Virus record (IMG/VR): IMGVR_UViG_3300046170_000274
Coordinates: 1 to 64,000 of that record
DNA: 64,000 bases
From: a virus
Reading direction: 5' to 3' (one strand)
Shown here in pieces: positions 48,089 to 55,815 of this stretch. The stretch's first letter is position 1. The number at the start of each line of letters is the position of its first letter. The notes under the pieces were generated by a model. The model saw only the letters and a list, made by a program, of their open reading frames with translations. It made no database searches and was not told the DNA's origin. A program made the position numbers and the translations under genes.

Positions 48089-49916
48089 ACCACAGACAGA
48101 GTGGCTACCACCAGAATCTTTTCCAGACTTATCTAAGTATGATGAGATTGCAATTGACTTAGAGACTAAGGACCCAGATTTAAAATCTACAGGTTCAGGT
48201 TCAGTCATTGGTAATGGTGCAGTAGTTGGAATAGCTGTAGCTGTAGAAGGTTGGTCTGGATATTATCCTATCGCACATGAAGGTGGTGGTAACATGGATA
48301 AGAATATGGTCATAAAATGGTTTACCGATGTACTAAAAACACCTGCAATTAAGATATTTCACAATGCAATGTACGATGTATGTTGGATTAGGTCTATGGG
48401 CCTTAAAATAGAGGGTAGAATAGTAGATACCATGATTGCTGGCTCTCTCGTGGACGAGAATCGCTTTCGATACGATTTAGGTAGTTTGGGTCGTGATTAC
48501 GTCGGAATCGGCAAAAATGAGGCTGTATTGAAGGAAACTGCAGCGCATTGGGGCATCGATCACAAGGCAGAGATGTATAAACTACCTGCGATGTATGTTG
48601 GCGAGTATGCAGAGCAAGATGCGGTTCTAACTCTAAAATTATGGCAAGAGATGAAGAAACAAATTGAACATGAAGATGTACAATCTATCTTTGACTTAGA
48701 GACAGAACTATTTCCTTGCCTCGTTGATATGAGATTCTTAGGTGTGCGTGTAGATACAGAAGCAGCTCACCAATTGAAGAAAAAATTAGTTGGAGAAGAA
48801 GAGTTAGCATTACTAAAAGTAAAAAAAGAAACAGGAATAGACATTCAGATATGGGCTGCAAGATCAATTGCCAAAGTTTTTGAAAAACTAAACTTACCTT
48901 ATGACGTAACTGCGAAAACACAAGCACCATCCTTTACTAAAAATTTTTTACAGAACCATCCAAATCCGATCGTTCAACAAATTGCACGTGCAAGAGAGAT
49001 TAATAAATCACATACAACTTTTATTGATACCATATTAAAGCATTCACATAAAGGTAGAATACATGCTGAGATCAATCAGATTAGATCCGATCAAGGCGGA
49101 ACTGTGACAGGACGTTTCAGTTACAACAATCCAAACTTACAGCAGATACCAGCACGGAACAAGGAACTTGGACCACTGATCAGAAGTTTGTTTATACCTG
49201 AAGAAGGATGTAGCTGGGGTTGCTTTGACTACTCACAACAAGAGCCACGACTTGTTACACACTATGCAGCATTAGATGGACTCTATGGTGTAGAAGAAGT
49301 TCTTGATGCATACAACGATGAACCGGATACAGACTTTCATAGAATTGTTGCTGACATGGCAAACATACCTAGATCACAGGCCAAGACAATTAACCTTGGT
49401 TTGTTTTATGGTATGGGTAAAAACAAATTACAAGCAGAGCTAGGTGTATCTAAAGAGAACGCTGAAGATCTATTTAGAACGTACCATGACAAAGTCCCTT
49501 TTGTTAAAATGTTAATGGAAAGTGTAATGCGTAGAGCACAGGACAGAGGTCGAGTTAGAACTTTACTAGGTCGAAGATGTAGATTTAATTTATGGGAGCC
49601 CAACCAGTTCGGGATACATAAAGCATTGCCTCACGAAGAAGCGCTCACGGAACACGGACCAGGGATCAAGAGAGCTTATACATACAAAGCACTCAATAAA
49701 CTTATACAAGGATCAGCCGCAGACATGACTAAAAAAGCTATGGTTGATCTGTACAAAGAAGGTATCGTACCGCATATACAAGTACATGATGAACTTGATA
49801 TATCGGTCGATGGTAATGCAGATAAAATAAAAGAGATTATGGAATCTGCAGTTGAACTAGAAGTACCAAACAAAGTGGACTATGAATCTGGACCAAATTG
49901 GGGTACAATTAAATGA
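48063..49916 (+). CDS. polA: Family A DNA polymerase with 3'-5' exonuclease
   Basis: 617 residues, uninterrupted. Exonuclease motifs IAIDLETKDPDL, IFHNAMYDVCWI and YAEQDAVLTL; polymerase motif A CFDYSQQEPRLV, motif B RSQAKTINLGLFYGM, motif C IQVHDELDIS. In motif B the residue aligned with E. coli Pol I Phe762 is Leu, a state linked in the literature to slower, more accurate synthesis and temperate lifestyle. No integrase is visible, so the lifestyle link is uncertain. Confidence 0.93.
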   Translation: MNQNKPIFKPQTEWLPPESFPDLSKYDEIAIDLETKDPDLKSTGSGSVIGNGAVVGIAVAVEGWSGYYPIAHEGGGNMDKNMVIKWFTDVLKTPAIKIFHNAMYDVCWIRSMGLKIEGRIVDTMIAGSLVDENRFRYDLGSLGRDYVGIGKNEAVLKETAAHWGIDHKAEMYKLPAMYVGEYAEQDAVLTLKLWQEMKKQIEHEDVQSIFDLETELFPCLVDMRFLGVRVDTEAAHQLKKKLVGEEELALLKVKKETGIDIQIWAARSIAKVFEKLNLPYDVTAKTQAPSFTKNFLQNHPNPIVQQIARAREINKSHTTFIDTILKHSHKGRIHAEINQIRSDQGGTVTGRFSYNNPNLQQIPARNKELGPLIRSLFIPEEGCSWGCFDYSQQEPRLVTHYAALDGLYGVEEVLDAYNDEPDTDFHRIVADMANIPRSQAKTINLGLFYGMGKNKLQAELGVSKENAEDLFRTYHDKVPFVKMLMESVMRRAQDRGRVRTLLGRRCRFNLWEPNQFGIHKALPHEEALTEHGPGIKRAYTYKALNKLIQGSAADMTKKAMVDLYKEGIVPHIQVHDELDISVDGNADKIKEIMESAVELEVPNKVDYESGPNWGTIK

Positions 49917-49925
49917 GGATAAACT

Positions 49926-50576
49926 ATGGCATATTTAAACGCAAACATACCACCAACTTATGCGCAAATAAGAAAGGAGTATCTGTATGATCTTAAAAAA
50001 CATAAGGGAGAAGTTGCTGACTGCATTATCTTTGGTCTTAGCGCTCTTACAGGTCGGGCTATATTATTTCATGCTATTATGGAAAACGGTGCAATATTTT
50101 ATCGCCTACCAATTAGCGCGTTTATTCAACAGGGATTTGATGCATCCGGAGTGCCCTCAAGACGACTTGATGAACTACAGCTCTGGAATTGTTTTTCTTA
50201 TTATCCTGCTGTTCATCGTTGGGATATACTAGACGGACAAGCCGGTAAGTATATAGGAAAAGATAAGAAATGGCACCCTGGAAAATATTTATTTACAGTT
50301 GACTTTGCACATCCAGAGTCTAATATACTTGACACTGATCATTCAGAGATTCCGCACGAACACAAGTGCGCTCACATAATTGCACTAGATGATGGTAATT
50401 ATGCAGCACAACCTAACAATAGATGTATATGGGACATACCTTCTTTTACAGTAAAAGATGATATTCCCGATTGGAAAGTGCAGACTTCTGAGTGGAATGT
50501 AGAAGATAGTAGAGCATGGCGGACAGAAGATACCGACAAGTTCTTCTATGAAATCGAGGAGAAAAAAAATGATTGA
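49926..50576 (+). CDS. Conserved early protein of unknown function
   Basis: 216 residues. Hydrophobic patch DCIIFGLSALTGRAILFHAI, then GAIFYRLPISAFIQQGFD and Trp-rich, acidic C-terminus (IPDWKVQTSEWNVEDSRAWR). Appears intact. I know it only as a recurrent neighbour of marine-phage polymerases. Confidence 0.55.
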   Translation: MAYLNANIPPTYAQIRKEYLYDLKKHKGEVADCIIFGLSALTGRAILFHAIMENGAIFYRLPISAFIQQGFDASGVPSRRLDELQLWNCFSYYPAVHRWDILDGQAGKYIGKDKKWHPGKYLFTVDFAHPESNILDTDHSEIPHEHKCAHIIALDDGNYAAQPNNRCIWDIPSFTVKDDIPDWKVQTSEWNVEDSRAWRTEDTDKFFYEIEEKKND

Positions 50577-50670
50577 TAAAATGAAAAGTAAAGCTATGCA
50601 TTACTGGTCAGACCACAAGATTGAATGTCTTGTATTCGTTGTACTTATTGTAGCTTACGTATTAAAGTAA
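50569..50670 (+). CDS. Small single-span membrane protein, 33 residues
   Basis: Overlaps the previous stop. MIDKMKSKAMHYWSDHKIEC, then LVFVVLIVAYVLK, one membrane span. Similar short peptides occur in phage early operons. Confidence 0.5.
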   Translation: MIDKMKSKAMHYWSDHKIECLVFVVLIVAYVLK

Positions 50671-50768
50671 TGATTATGGAGTATGCTAGGATGGATTATA
50701 GATTCACAGCAATGTTAATTATTGCTCTTTGTCTCCTAGCATTCTTCGGAGGTCCCAATGTCCAATAA
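50670..50768 (+). CDS. Small membrane peptide, 32 residues
   Basis: ATG on the previous TAA; MDYRFTAMLIIALCLLAFFG gives one span. The stop lies inside the next gene. Plausible small membrane protein with neighbours of the same kind, so perhaps a membrane complex. Confidence 0.45.
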   Translation: MIMEYARMDYRFTAMLIIALCLLAFFGGPNVQ

Positions 50769-51114
50769 ACCACTAAACATCGGAGAAGAGGCACGAGTGC
50801 AGATGCCGATGAAGACGGTTGCTAGCCTGATCGTGCTCGTCGCAATGGGCGTGTTCGCATATACGGAGCTGACTGCGAGGTTGGTATCGTTAGAGACATC
50901 ACGTGAGTTGTTTGAGAATGATTTGTTAAAGAAATCAGAACAAGTGCCCACGGACCAGGAGCAACATTTTTTAATCGAGGATCTTTATAAGTCTGTAGAG
51001 AAAATGGAAGAGACTCAAGAGATGAACATGACAAACAAAGTTAATATAGAATTTTTAAGAGAACAATTAGATAAAGCACTAGCAGATATTGAAGTGTTAA
51101 AAGATAAAGGTTAG
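50758..51114 (+). CDS. Membrane-anchored coiled-coil protein
   Basis: 118 residues: NIGEEARVQMPMKTVASLIV then a membrane span (LIVLVAMGVFAYTELTARLV), long coiled coil (MEETQEMNMTNKVNIEFLRE). Spanin- or tether-like topology, although far from lysis genes. Preceded by GGAGG. Confidence 0.6.
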   Translation: MSNKPLNIGEEARVQMPMKTVASLIVLVAMGVFAYTELTARLVSLETSRELFENDLLKKSEQVPTDQEQHFLIEDLYKSVEKMEETQEMNMTNKVNIEFLREQLDKALADIEVLKDKG

Positions 51115-51132
51115 ACAAAACGGAGGTCATTA

Positions 51133-51366
51133 ATGGAGTTAGTTGTAGCCCTACTTATGATTGTAAACGGAGAGATCAAAGAACACAGAATTCAAATTGA
51201 TCCTGAGACAGGTAAACATTCAATGTCAATGTGCTTGAAAGGTAAGAGAGTTGCAATGAGATCGAATAAAAATAATAATGTTATTTATCAATGTATCAAG
51301 TCTATGGCCGAGCTCGAGTCGAACGTAGACGGATCGAAGTCAATTAAAAAATTAATATTAGAATAA
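51133..51366 (+). CDS. Small protein with hydrophobic N-terminus
   Basis: 77 residues, MELVVALLMIVNGEIKEHRI; possible signal anchor, then RIQIDPETGKHSMSMCLKGK with two Cys. CGGAGG site. Unknown. Confidence 0.55.
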   Translation: MELVVALLMIVNGEIKEHRIQIDPETGKHSMSMCLKGKRVAMRSNKNNNVIYQCIKSMAELESNVDGSKSIKKLILE

Positions 51367-51503
51367 TGAAGAAAAATTGTAAACAGTGTAAAAAAGAATT
51401 TGAAGCTAAAGATGAATTAGATATGTTTTGCAGCGATGACTGCAAACAAGACGCTCTCGCAGACCTTGACAATGACAGCGATGAGTGTTTAAGTTGTCAG
51501 TAA
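51366..51503 (+). CDS. Tiny zinc-ribbon-like protein, 45 residues
   Basis: NCKQCKKEFEAKDELDMFCS with C-x2-C and C-x4-C pairs, then an acidic tail ending ECLSCQ. Starts on the previous stop and ends on the next start. Typical phage zinc mini-protein. Confidence 0.6.
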   Translation: MKKNCKQCKKEFEAKDELDMFCSDDCKQDALADLDNDSDECLSCQ

Positions 51504-51709
51504 TGAAAATACAGACAGAAGTTGTTAATGGACAATGTCCAACATGTGATGAGTTTACTATGTTAGTTGGAATTACAAATCAATTATATAGATGTATGAA
51601 TTGTGGTTCTGATTTAGAACAACATATTAATGGTAAAATAGTTTATCTACCACATATTACCAGACCAAAAGATTCTACTCCTTTTGTAAAAGAATGGAAA
51701 GATGGCTAG
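51503..51709 (+). CDS. Small zinc-ribbon protein, 68 residues
   Basis: ATG 51503 on the previous stop is preferred to an upstream in-frame start. NGQCPTCDEFTML and YRCMNCGSDLEQH give two C-x2-C knuckles. It may bind nucleic acid or a host protein. Confidence 0.65.
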   Translation: MKIQTEVVNGQCPTCDEFTMLVGITNQLYRCMNCGSDLEQHINGKIVYLPHITRPKDSTPFVKEWKDG

Positions 51710-51836
51710 ACAAAGTTTTAAGTTCTTCACACCCCGTGATAAGCCTAAGAAAAGAGGCGCTCGTCAACATAAAAAAAATAAAAATAAGTCAGAAAAACGT
51801 CAAAAAAAACAGACTCGTTACAAAGGACAGGGTTGA
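51702..51836 (+). CDS. Very basic 44-residue protein
   Basis: MARQSFKFFTPRDKPKKRGA, then Lys/Gln/Arg-rich to the end. Likely nucleic-acid binding. Its stop codon (TGA 51834) lies within the -35 box of the next promoter. Confidence 0.55.
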   Translation: MARQSFKFFTPRDKPKKRGARQHKKNKNKSEKRQKKQTRYKGQG

Positions 51837-51860
51837 CATTATCCTAAAATATCCTACATT
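51833..51860 (+). promoter_or_regulatory. Sigma70-like promoter giving a leaderless mRNA
   Basis: TTGACA 51833-51838, 16 nt, TACATT 51855-51860. The spacer contains TATCCTAAAATATCCTA, two copies of the ATCCTA element common to this region. The next ATG begins 7 bases after the -10, at the predicted transcription start. Confidence 0.6.
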
Positions 51861-51866
51861 GTAGGT

Positions 51867-52070
51867 ATGAAAGAAAAAACAATAACAATTACAGTAGATG
51901 GTACTAATCCTGGTCAATGGTCTAACCTTTTACTGGAACTAAATATAATGAAAAAAGCATGGAGACCTTTTGGGGTCAACATGAATTTGAAAGCACCAGG
52001 TATCAAAAATATAATTGAGTGGGGCAACAAGACAGGAGAGTATGTCAGACCTAATCGAAAAAAAAAATAA
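51867..52070 (+). CDS. Small early protein, 67 residues
   Basis: MKEKTITITVDGTNPGQWSN, then LELNIMKKAWRPFGVNMNLK and a basic end. No ribosome-binding site; the promoter position implies leaderless translation. Unknown function. Confidence 0.6.
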   Translation: MKEKTITITVDGTNPGQWSNLLLELNIMKKAWRPFGVNMNLKAPGIKNIIEWGNKTGEYVRPNRKKK

Positions 52071-52276
52071 TGGAACTAATAATACAGAACGACGGATTGT
52101 ATCAGTTAGTAGTTGTCACAAAAGAGATGACGGAACATATCTCATTATTGGCAGAAGTAGACTGCATGGATCTGTGCGAGATACTAAGACTAAAACTAAC
52201 AAGCTACGTAGATAGTTTAAATCTACATGTAATGAATGATGGCAGCGGTAATTTTTACGGCTGCATCTGTAAATAA
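52070..52276 (+). CDS. Small early protein, 68 residues
   Basis: TAATG junction with the previous gene. MELIIQNDGLYQLVVVTKEM; ends HVMNDGSGNFYGCICK. This frame is preferred to the overlapping frame 52015-52215 because of the coupled start. Its stop abuts a terminator hairpin. Confidence 0.55.
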   Translation: MELIIQNDGLYQLVVVTKEMTEHISLLAEVDCMDLCEILRLKLTSYVDSLNLHVMNDGSGNFYGCICK

Positions 52277-52314
52277 ACCTATCCCTAAAGAGGGGAAATA
52301 ATGTGGGATAGGTT
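52276..52314. terminator. 10-bp bidirectional terminator
   Basis: AACCTATCCC (52276-52285) pairs perfectly with GGGATAGGTT (52305-52314), between the rightward gene ending at 52276 and the leftward gene ending at 52347. The arms contain the TATCC/GGATA element also present in nearby promoters. Confidence 0.65.
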
Positions 52315-52346
52315 ATGGTGAGAAGATTCTTAACCCACTAACATAA

Positions 52347-52565
52347 TTAAATTACCTTGTCAACTTTACACGAAAATTTTGTATAAACTTCCATACTGTT
52401 GACCCATTCTGGATCAAATTCTGTGATTATTCTGTGTGAATAACTATAACCATAAACTATACAGTCATAATAATTATCAAATAATTTTTCTTTGGTGGGT
52501 ATAACTTTACATTCATTTTGTGCTACCCCTGAACACATAACCATTAATAAAATAAATTTTGTCAT
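52347..52565 (-). CDS. Small secreted protein
   Basis: 72 residues from ATG 52565: MTKFILLMVMCSGVAQNECK, a short signal peptide with Cys residues, then YYDCIVYGYSYSHRIITEFD and FSCKVD. Likely periplasmic with disulphide bonds. A TATAGG box 7 nt upstream of the ATG suggests another leaderless mRNA. Similar small secreted proteins occur in marine phages; a superinfection role is conceivable. Confidence 0.6.
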   Translation of the reverse strand: MTKFILLMVMCSGVAQNECKVIPTKEKLFDNYYDCIVYGYSYSHRIITEFDPEWVNSMEVYTKFSCKVDKVI

Positions 52566-52592
52566 TGACAATCCTATACTATCACTTATATA
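52565..52592 (+). promoter_or_regulatory. Sigma70-like promoter for RHH operon
   Basis: TTGACA 52565-52570, 16 nt, TATATA 52587-52592; the spacer begins ATCCTATACTATC. It faces the start of the leftward secreted-protein gene, so the two may be co-regulated. Confidence 0.6.
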
Positions 52593-52620
52593 TTAGGTCT
52601 TAACATGAAAGGAAGTACAC

Positions 52621-52794
52621 ATGACAGACATGAGTAAATACAAAAATGTTTCTCTAACTAAAGAAACATACGCTACTTTGGATAAGTTATCAAAGATAAT
52701 ATTGCCCGATGCAAAACTAAGCGTAGCAAAGACAATTGAAGCAATAGCAAACGAGAAAGCGAAGAAATTAAATGGCAAGTTCAAAAAAAGTTAA
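52621..52794 (+). CDS. Ribbon-helix-helix transcriptional regulator (57 residues)
   Basis: ATG 52621 follows GAAAGGAAG. YKNVSLTKETYATLDKLSKI, then LSVAKTIEAIANEKAKKL: beta strand with alternating residues, helix, helix, as in Arc/CopG-type RHH proteins. Such dimers bind short inverted repeats. It is the only evident DNA-binding regulator and lies among promoters carrying TAGGATA repeats, its possible targets (inference). Confidence 0.65.
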   Translation: MTDMSKYKNVSLTKETYATLDKLSKIILPDAKLSVAKTIEAIANEKAKKLNGKFKKS

Positions 52795-52969
52795 GAAAGT
52801 CTACATATGTCCTACCTGTAAAGGTAATGGCTATGTAAAGGTCGCATGCATTATGGAGAAAGAAGACATGATTCATCAATGCTGGGACTGTGACTCTCAA
52901 GGAGAACTTTATGACTACGGTGATGAGGACTTTTCAGATCTTGAGGGAGAAGGGATGTCAATACATTAA
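52772..52969 (+). CDS. DnaJ-type zinc-finger mini-protein
   Basis: 65 residues: VYICPTCKGNGYVKVACIME ... QCWDCDSQGE, two C-x2-C-x-G-x-G-like knuckles, acidic tail. Overlaps the RHH gene by 23 bases. Unknown function, common in phage early operons. Confidence 0.65.
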   Translation: MASSKKVKKVYICPTCKGNGYVKVACIMEKEDMIHQCWDCDSQGELYDYGDEDFSDLEGEGMSIH

Positions 52970-53409
52970 TGATAGAAGATGTTGACAAAGCTTATATCGC
53001 AGGTTTGTTTGATGGTGAAGGATCAATTCATATTAAACGTGGGGTAGAGAAGAAAAAGAAACACAAGGGTAAACCTGGATATCGGTTATCTAATTCTATG
53101 CGTATCAGTATGGAAATCACGATGACCGATAGATCAGTTTTGATTTGGGTTCATGAGGTTTTAGGTGTTGGGACACTAACTCCTAAGAAAGTAAAAGGTA
53201 ATAGAAGCGATGGCACGCCGTATTTAAAACAATATAGGTGGAGATGTACATTTAGAGATGCATACCATGTGTGCTGTCTTCTATGGCCGTTTGCGCATAC
53301 TAAATTACCTAAGATACAAGAGGTGATAGAGCACTATACAACTAAAGCATTTAAGGATAATGTAATATCTTTAGATGAATATAAACAAATAAGAAACGAT
53401 GTTCGATAA
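52969..53409 (+). CDS. LAGLIDADG-type homing endonuclease (free-standing)
   Basis: 146 residues. AYIAGLFDGEGSIHIKRGVE carries the catalytic motif with the acidic D/E pair; SMRISMEITMTDRSVLIWVH follows the family fold. One motif, so probably a homodimer. It starts on the previous stop. Mobile by nature; no intron seen beside it. Confidence 0.8.
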   Translation: MIEDVDKAYIAGLFDGEGSIHIKRGVEKKKKHKGKPGYRLSNSMRISMEITMTDRSVLIWVHEVLGVGTLTPKKVKGNRSDGTPYLKQYRWRCTFRDAYHVCCLLWPFAHTKLPKIQEVIEHYTTKAFKDNVISLDEYKQIRNDVR

Positions 53410-53527
53410 ATATATTTATAATTTTTTATACTTTGTAAACCATGTATCAACTAAACTAACAAGTTGGTCATGGTGTAAGTTATATTCAGATAGGAGAAAA
53501 GGCTATGGCTACAAAAGAAAAAGGTAG
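53399..53527 (+). CDS. Small aromatic/basic protein, 42 residues
   Basis: ATG 53399 overlaps the endonuclease end. FDKYIYNFLYFVNHVSTKLT, then SWSWCKLYSDRRKGYGYKRK. This aromatic-then-basic pattern is known to me from marine phages. Ends inside the next gene. Confidence 0.5.
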   Translation: MFDKYIYNFLYFVNHVSTKLTSWSWCKLYSDRRKGYGYKRKR

Positions 53528-53675
53528 AACGTTTGATGGTATTACAAGACCATCGAATGATTTATACAGAGAAAATTTTAATAAAATATTTGGTAAAAAA
53601 GAAAAAACTTTACATGAAGAACTTATGGAAGGTTTTGAAAAAGAACAGAAAGAATTAGATAATGAAGAAGAGTAA
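53505..53675 (+). CDS. Small acidic protein, 56 residues
   Basis: Site AGGAGAAAAGG before ATG 53505. MATKEKGRTFDGITRPSNDL, then charged helix ending in acidic residues. Overlaps the nuclease start by 14 bases. Unknown, perhaps its partner. Confidence 0.55.
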   Translation: MATKEKGRTFDGITRPSNDLYRENFNKIFGKKEKTLHEELMEGFEKEQKELDNEEE

Positions 53676-54426
53676 TAAATACAATTATTTAGAAGGAAAA
53701 CAAATCACGGATCCTGATACTGGAAAACGTGTCTATGAGATAAGTTCTTATAGACTTCCAAGTGTAACTACTATATTAGGGGCTACCAAAAATACAGAAT
53801 TTTTAACCAAATGGAAGGCCAAAGTCGGTGAAGAACAAGCGACACGAATCAAGAATATATCTAGTGCACGGGGGACCAGTATGCATAAATTCCTCGAGTC
53901 ATTTATTACCGATGTTGGCTACGATGATCTTACAGAACTCGGACAGGCGGCGTTGCCCATGGCCAAAAAAATTATGGAGATCGGTCTTGCGCCGGTGGAA
54001 GAGTATTATGGTTCCGAAGTTACGTTACACTATCCGGGCCTATACGCAGGTCAAACAGACCTTGTCTGTAATCATAATGGTATGGAAACTGTCGTTGACT
54101 TCAAGCAAGCTAACCGTCCGAAAAAGAAAGAATGGATCGAAGATTATTATTTGCAAATTGCAGCATACGCCATGGCACACGACTATGTATACGGCTCAGA
54201 GATTAAACAAGGAGTTATCATGGTATGCACGCCTGACTTATATTACCAAGAATTTAAGGTAGAAGGACCAGAACTTAGACGCTGGAAGCACGAATTCTTG
54301 AAACGTTTAGATATGTTTCATGAACTACAACACGACGAGAAAGAGAGAACAACACCAATGAAAGCGGAGGATTTTAATGACGGATCAAACGAGATGGGGA
54401 ATAGACCAGATTCAAGTAAAGAATAA
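53662..54426 (+). CDS. PD-(D/E)XK exonuclease (RecB/Cas4-like)
   Basis: 254 residues. SVTTILGATKNTEFLTKWKA, ARGTSMHKFLESF, then catalytic YAGQTDLV (D), VVDFKQANRPKK (D-x-K) and YYLQIAAYAMAH (Q-x3-Y). Typical of phage recombination exonucleases. A distal Asp/Asn-rich tail overlaps the next gene. Confidence 0.85.
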   Translation: MKKSNKYNYLEGKQITDPDTGKRVYEISSYRLPSVTTILGATKNTEFLTKWKAKVGEEQATRIKNISSARGTSMHKFLESFITDVGYDDLTELGQAALPMAKKIMEIGLAPVEEYYGSEVTLHYPGLYAGQTDLVCNHNGMETVVDFKQANRPKKKEWIEDYYLQIAAYAMAHDYVYGSEIKQGVIMVCTPDLYYQEFKVEGPELRRWKHEFLKRLDMFHELQHDEKERTTPMKAEDFNDGSNEMGNRPDSSKE

Positions 54427-54586
54427 GGCTATAAAATACCAAAAGGACCTGGTTTCAAGCGCCATGGCCCATGTGGTCAAGATGGACGAATCAGGGATCA
54501 CGGACCTTATGTTGCAGATTGAGGCAGAATATGAGCGTAAATATGGCGACAATGTGGCAAAGAAGTACACAAAAACCGTACTATAG
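54377..54586 (+). CDS. Small helical protein
   Basis: 69 residues starting inside the nuclease end. MTDQTRWGIDQIQVKNKAIK, then ESGITDLMLQIEAEYERKYG. Coiled-coil-like. Probably coupled to the nuclease; unknown. Confidence 0.55.
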   Translation: MTDQTRWGIDQIQVKNKAIKYQKDLVSSAMAHVVKMDESGITDLMLQIEAEYERKYGDNVAKKYTKTVL

Positions 54587-54589
54587 TAT

Positions 54590-54815
54590 TCTGTGACAGA
54601 TTTTATTTTTTTTTTATTTTTTCTCTGGATAATGTGTACCAAGTGTACTTTTGGTCTAGAAGTGTTGGTATATATGACTTTAGGGTGGACACTTTTTGGT
54701 ACACTTTTTATTTTATTTAGAGATAAAGTGTACTATCAAATTTCGGTCCACGCGCGCGAATGTGTTTTTTAAAATAAAAAATCTGTGGTAGAATACTATA
54801 GAAGGAATTAAACCT
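54590..54815. promoter_or_regulatory. Intergenic region with four GTGTAC elements
   Basis: No gene. A T-rich run (54601-54622) could end the upstream transcript. GTGTAC occurs at 54634, 54643, 54728 and inverted at 54699, three of them as AAGTGTAC or its complement. A CGCGCGCG tract is at ~54753 and a TATAGA box at ~54797 precedes the next gene. Operator or origin-like iterons are possible. Confidence 0.4.
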
Positions 54816-54968
54816 ATGCCAAAAAAGAAATCTAGAAGAATAAATAGCTACAACAAACCTAAGCTGGTCAAGCAAGCAGTCAAGTTTCCATATAAGCGTG
54901 TACGTATCGATTGGATTGATATCATCACTGAAGGCGGCTGGGGTACGGTAAAGAGTTTACTGACATGA
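54816..54968 (+). CDS. Small basic protein, 50 residues
   Basis: AGGAAT site. MPKKKSRRINSYNKPKLVKQ, then VRIDWIDIITEGGWGTVKSL, a motif common to small phage early proteins. Overlaps the next start. Confidence 0.55.
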   Translation: MPKKKSRRINSYNKPKLVKQAVKFPYKRVRIDWIDIITEGGWGTVKSLLT

Positions 54969-55129
54969 AACTAGCAACACCGGTAAGTGAAGGGTGGTTG
55001 TTTTCTAAAGACAAAGATACTGTAAGAATATTTGCAGGCTATGATGTTGATGATGATGGGTCTATTACTTTTTCTGAGAGGTCGGTGTTTCCAACTTCTT
55101 GTGTGAAGAAGATAACGAAGATTCATTAG
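54965..55129 (+). CDS. Small early protein, 54 residues
   Basis: MKLATPVSEGWLFSKDKDTV, RIFAGYDVDDDGSITF; an acidic centre recalling an EF-hand. ATGA overlap with the gene before. It runs 65 bases into the end of leftward terS. Confidence 0.5.
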   Translation: MKLATPVSEGWLFSKDKDTVRIFAGYDVDDDGSITFSERSVFPTSCVKKITKIH

Positions 55130-55585
55130 GTGTCACATTTATTAGAGATCCGTAGTCGTCTATTATCTGTTTCATTTTTGCTTCTAGCTCTTGTTCTGAT
55201 AGGTCCTCTAGTTTTCCTGTTTTTATTATCTTTCTATCTATGTATAGTCCTGCTGCTTTCCTCTGTTTGCTTCCGCATTCACTGCTGAAGAAAATGATCC
55301 TTTTTTAAAGCGGCTTCTCTCGAGTCTAGCAAGTTCTGCCAGGTGTCCATCATAAGTTACTTCGTGTTTTCTTAATCTTTCTTCTTTAAGTTCACCAATA
55401 TACTTAACTACAAGTGGTGAGTATTTTGGATTAGTTAGTTCTGATCCTTCTCGCATTGCTCTATCCTTACTGTACCCAGCAGCGATAGCAGCTTCACGTT
55501 TAGTCATTGGTCCTTCCGGTCCACCGAATACTAAGAACTCAGCGAATCGTTGTTGCATTTCTGTTAATCTTTTTGGTACACCCAT
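55065..55585 (-). CDS. terS: Terminase small subunit (one frameshift)
   Basis: Leftward from ATG 55585: LTEMQQRFAEFLVFGGPEGP, then MTKREAAIAAGYSKDRAMRE, an HTH of the small terminase type, then a coiled coil. At ~55260 one base is missing (GGAAAGCAG); restoring it continues KAAGLYIDRKIIKTGKLEDL to TSQKK, 173 residues. It recognises the packaging site. Remote from and opposite to terL, with TTGACA-driven transcription on the other side. Confidence 0.75.
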
Positions 55586-55586
55586 G

Positions 55587-55615
55587 TTGACAATTTAAGG
55601 GAACTATCCTATAAT
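55587..55615 (+). promoter_or_regulatory. Perfect-consensus sigma70 promoter
   Basis: TTGACA 55587-55592, exactly 17 nt, TATAAT 55610-55615. The -10 overlaps ACTATCCTATAAT. ATG at 55623 is 8 bases after the -10, so the mRNA has at most a one-base leader. It lies directly against the start of leftward terS. Confidence 0.85.
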
Positions 55616-55622
55616 GTCAAGA

Positions 55623-55815
55623 ATGAAAGTACATAGAAATCAAGAAGAATTACAAGACACTATTGAAGGATATAAGACTTTAGTTGAAGAACAGAAGAAA
55701 GAAATCTTTTGAATTAAAGAAAGTTGTATCTGAAAATGAAAAAAATAAAAATCTCTTGCAAGGTTACAAAAAAGTGATAGAGGATCTATCTATCAAGTTA
55801 AGAAAAAATTCATGA
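55623..55815 (+). CDS. Small coiled-coil protein (one frameshift)
   Basis: MKVHRNQEELQDTIEGYKTL, VEEQKKE; shift near 55705; FELKKVVSENEKNKNLLQGY, KKVIEDLSIKLRKNS. ~64 residues intended. Leaderless by promoter position. Confidence 0.55.

Noticed and set aside
52015-52215. Gene in the alternative frame
   Set aside because: The overlapping frame 52070-52276 has a coupled TAATG start and ends at a terminator; the other frame has neither.
53828-54262. Second ORF inside the exonuclease gene
   Set aside because: It is an out-of-frame shadow; the nuclease frame holds all catalytic motifs.
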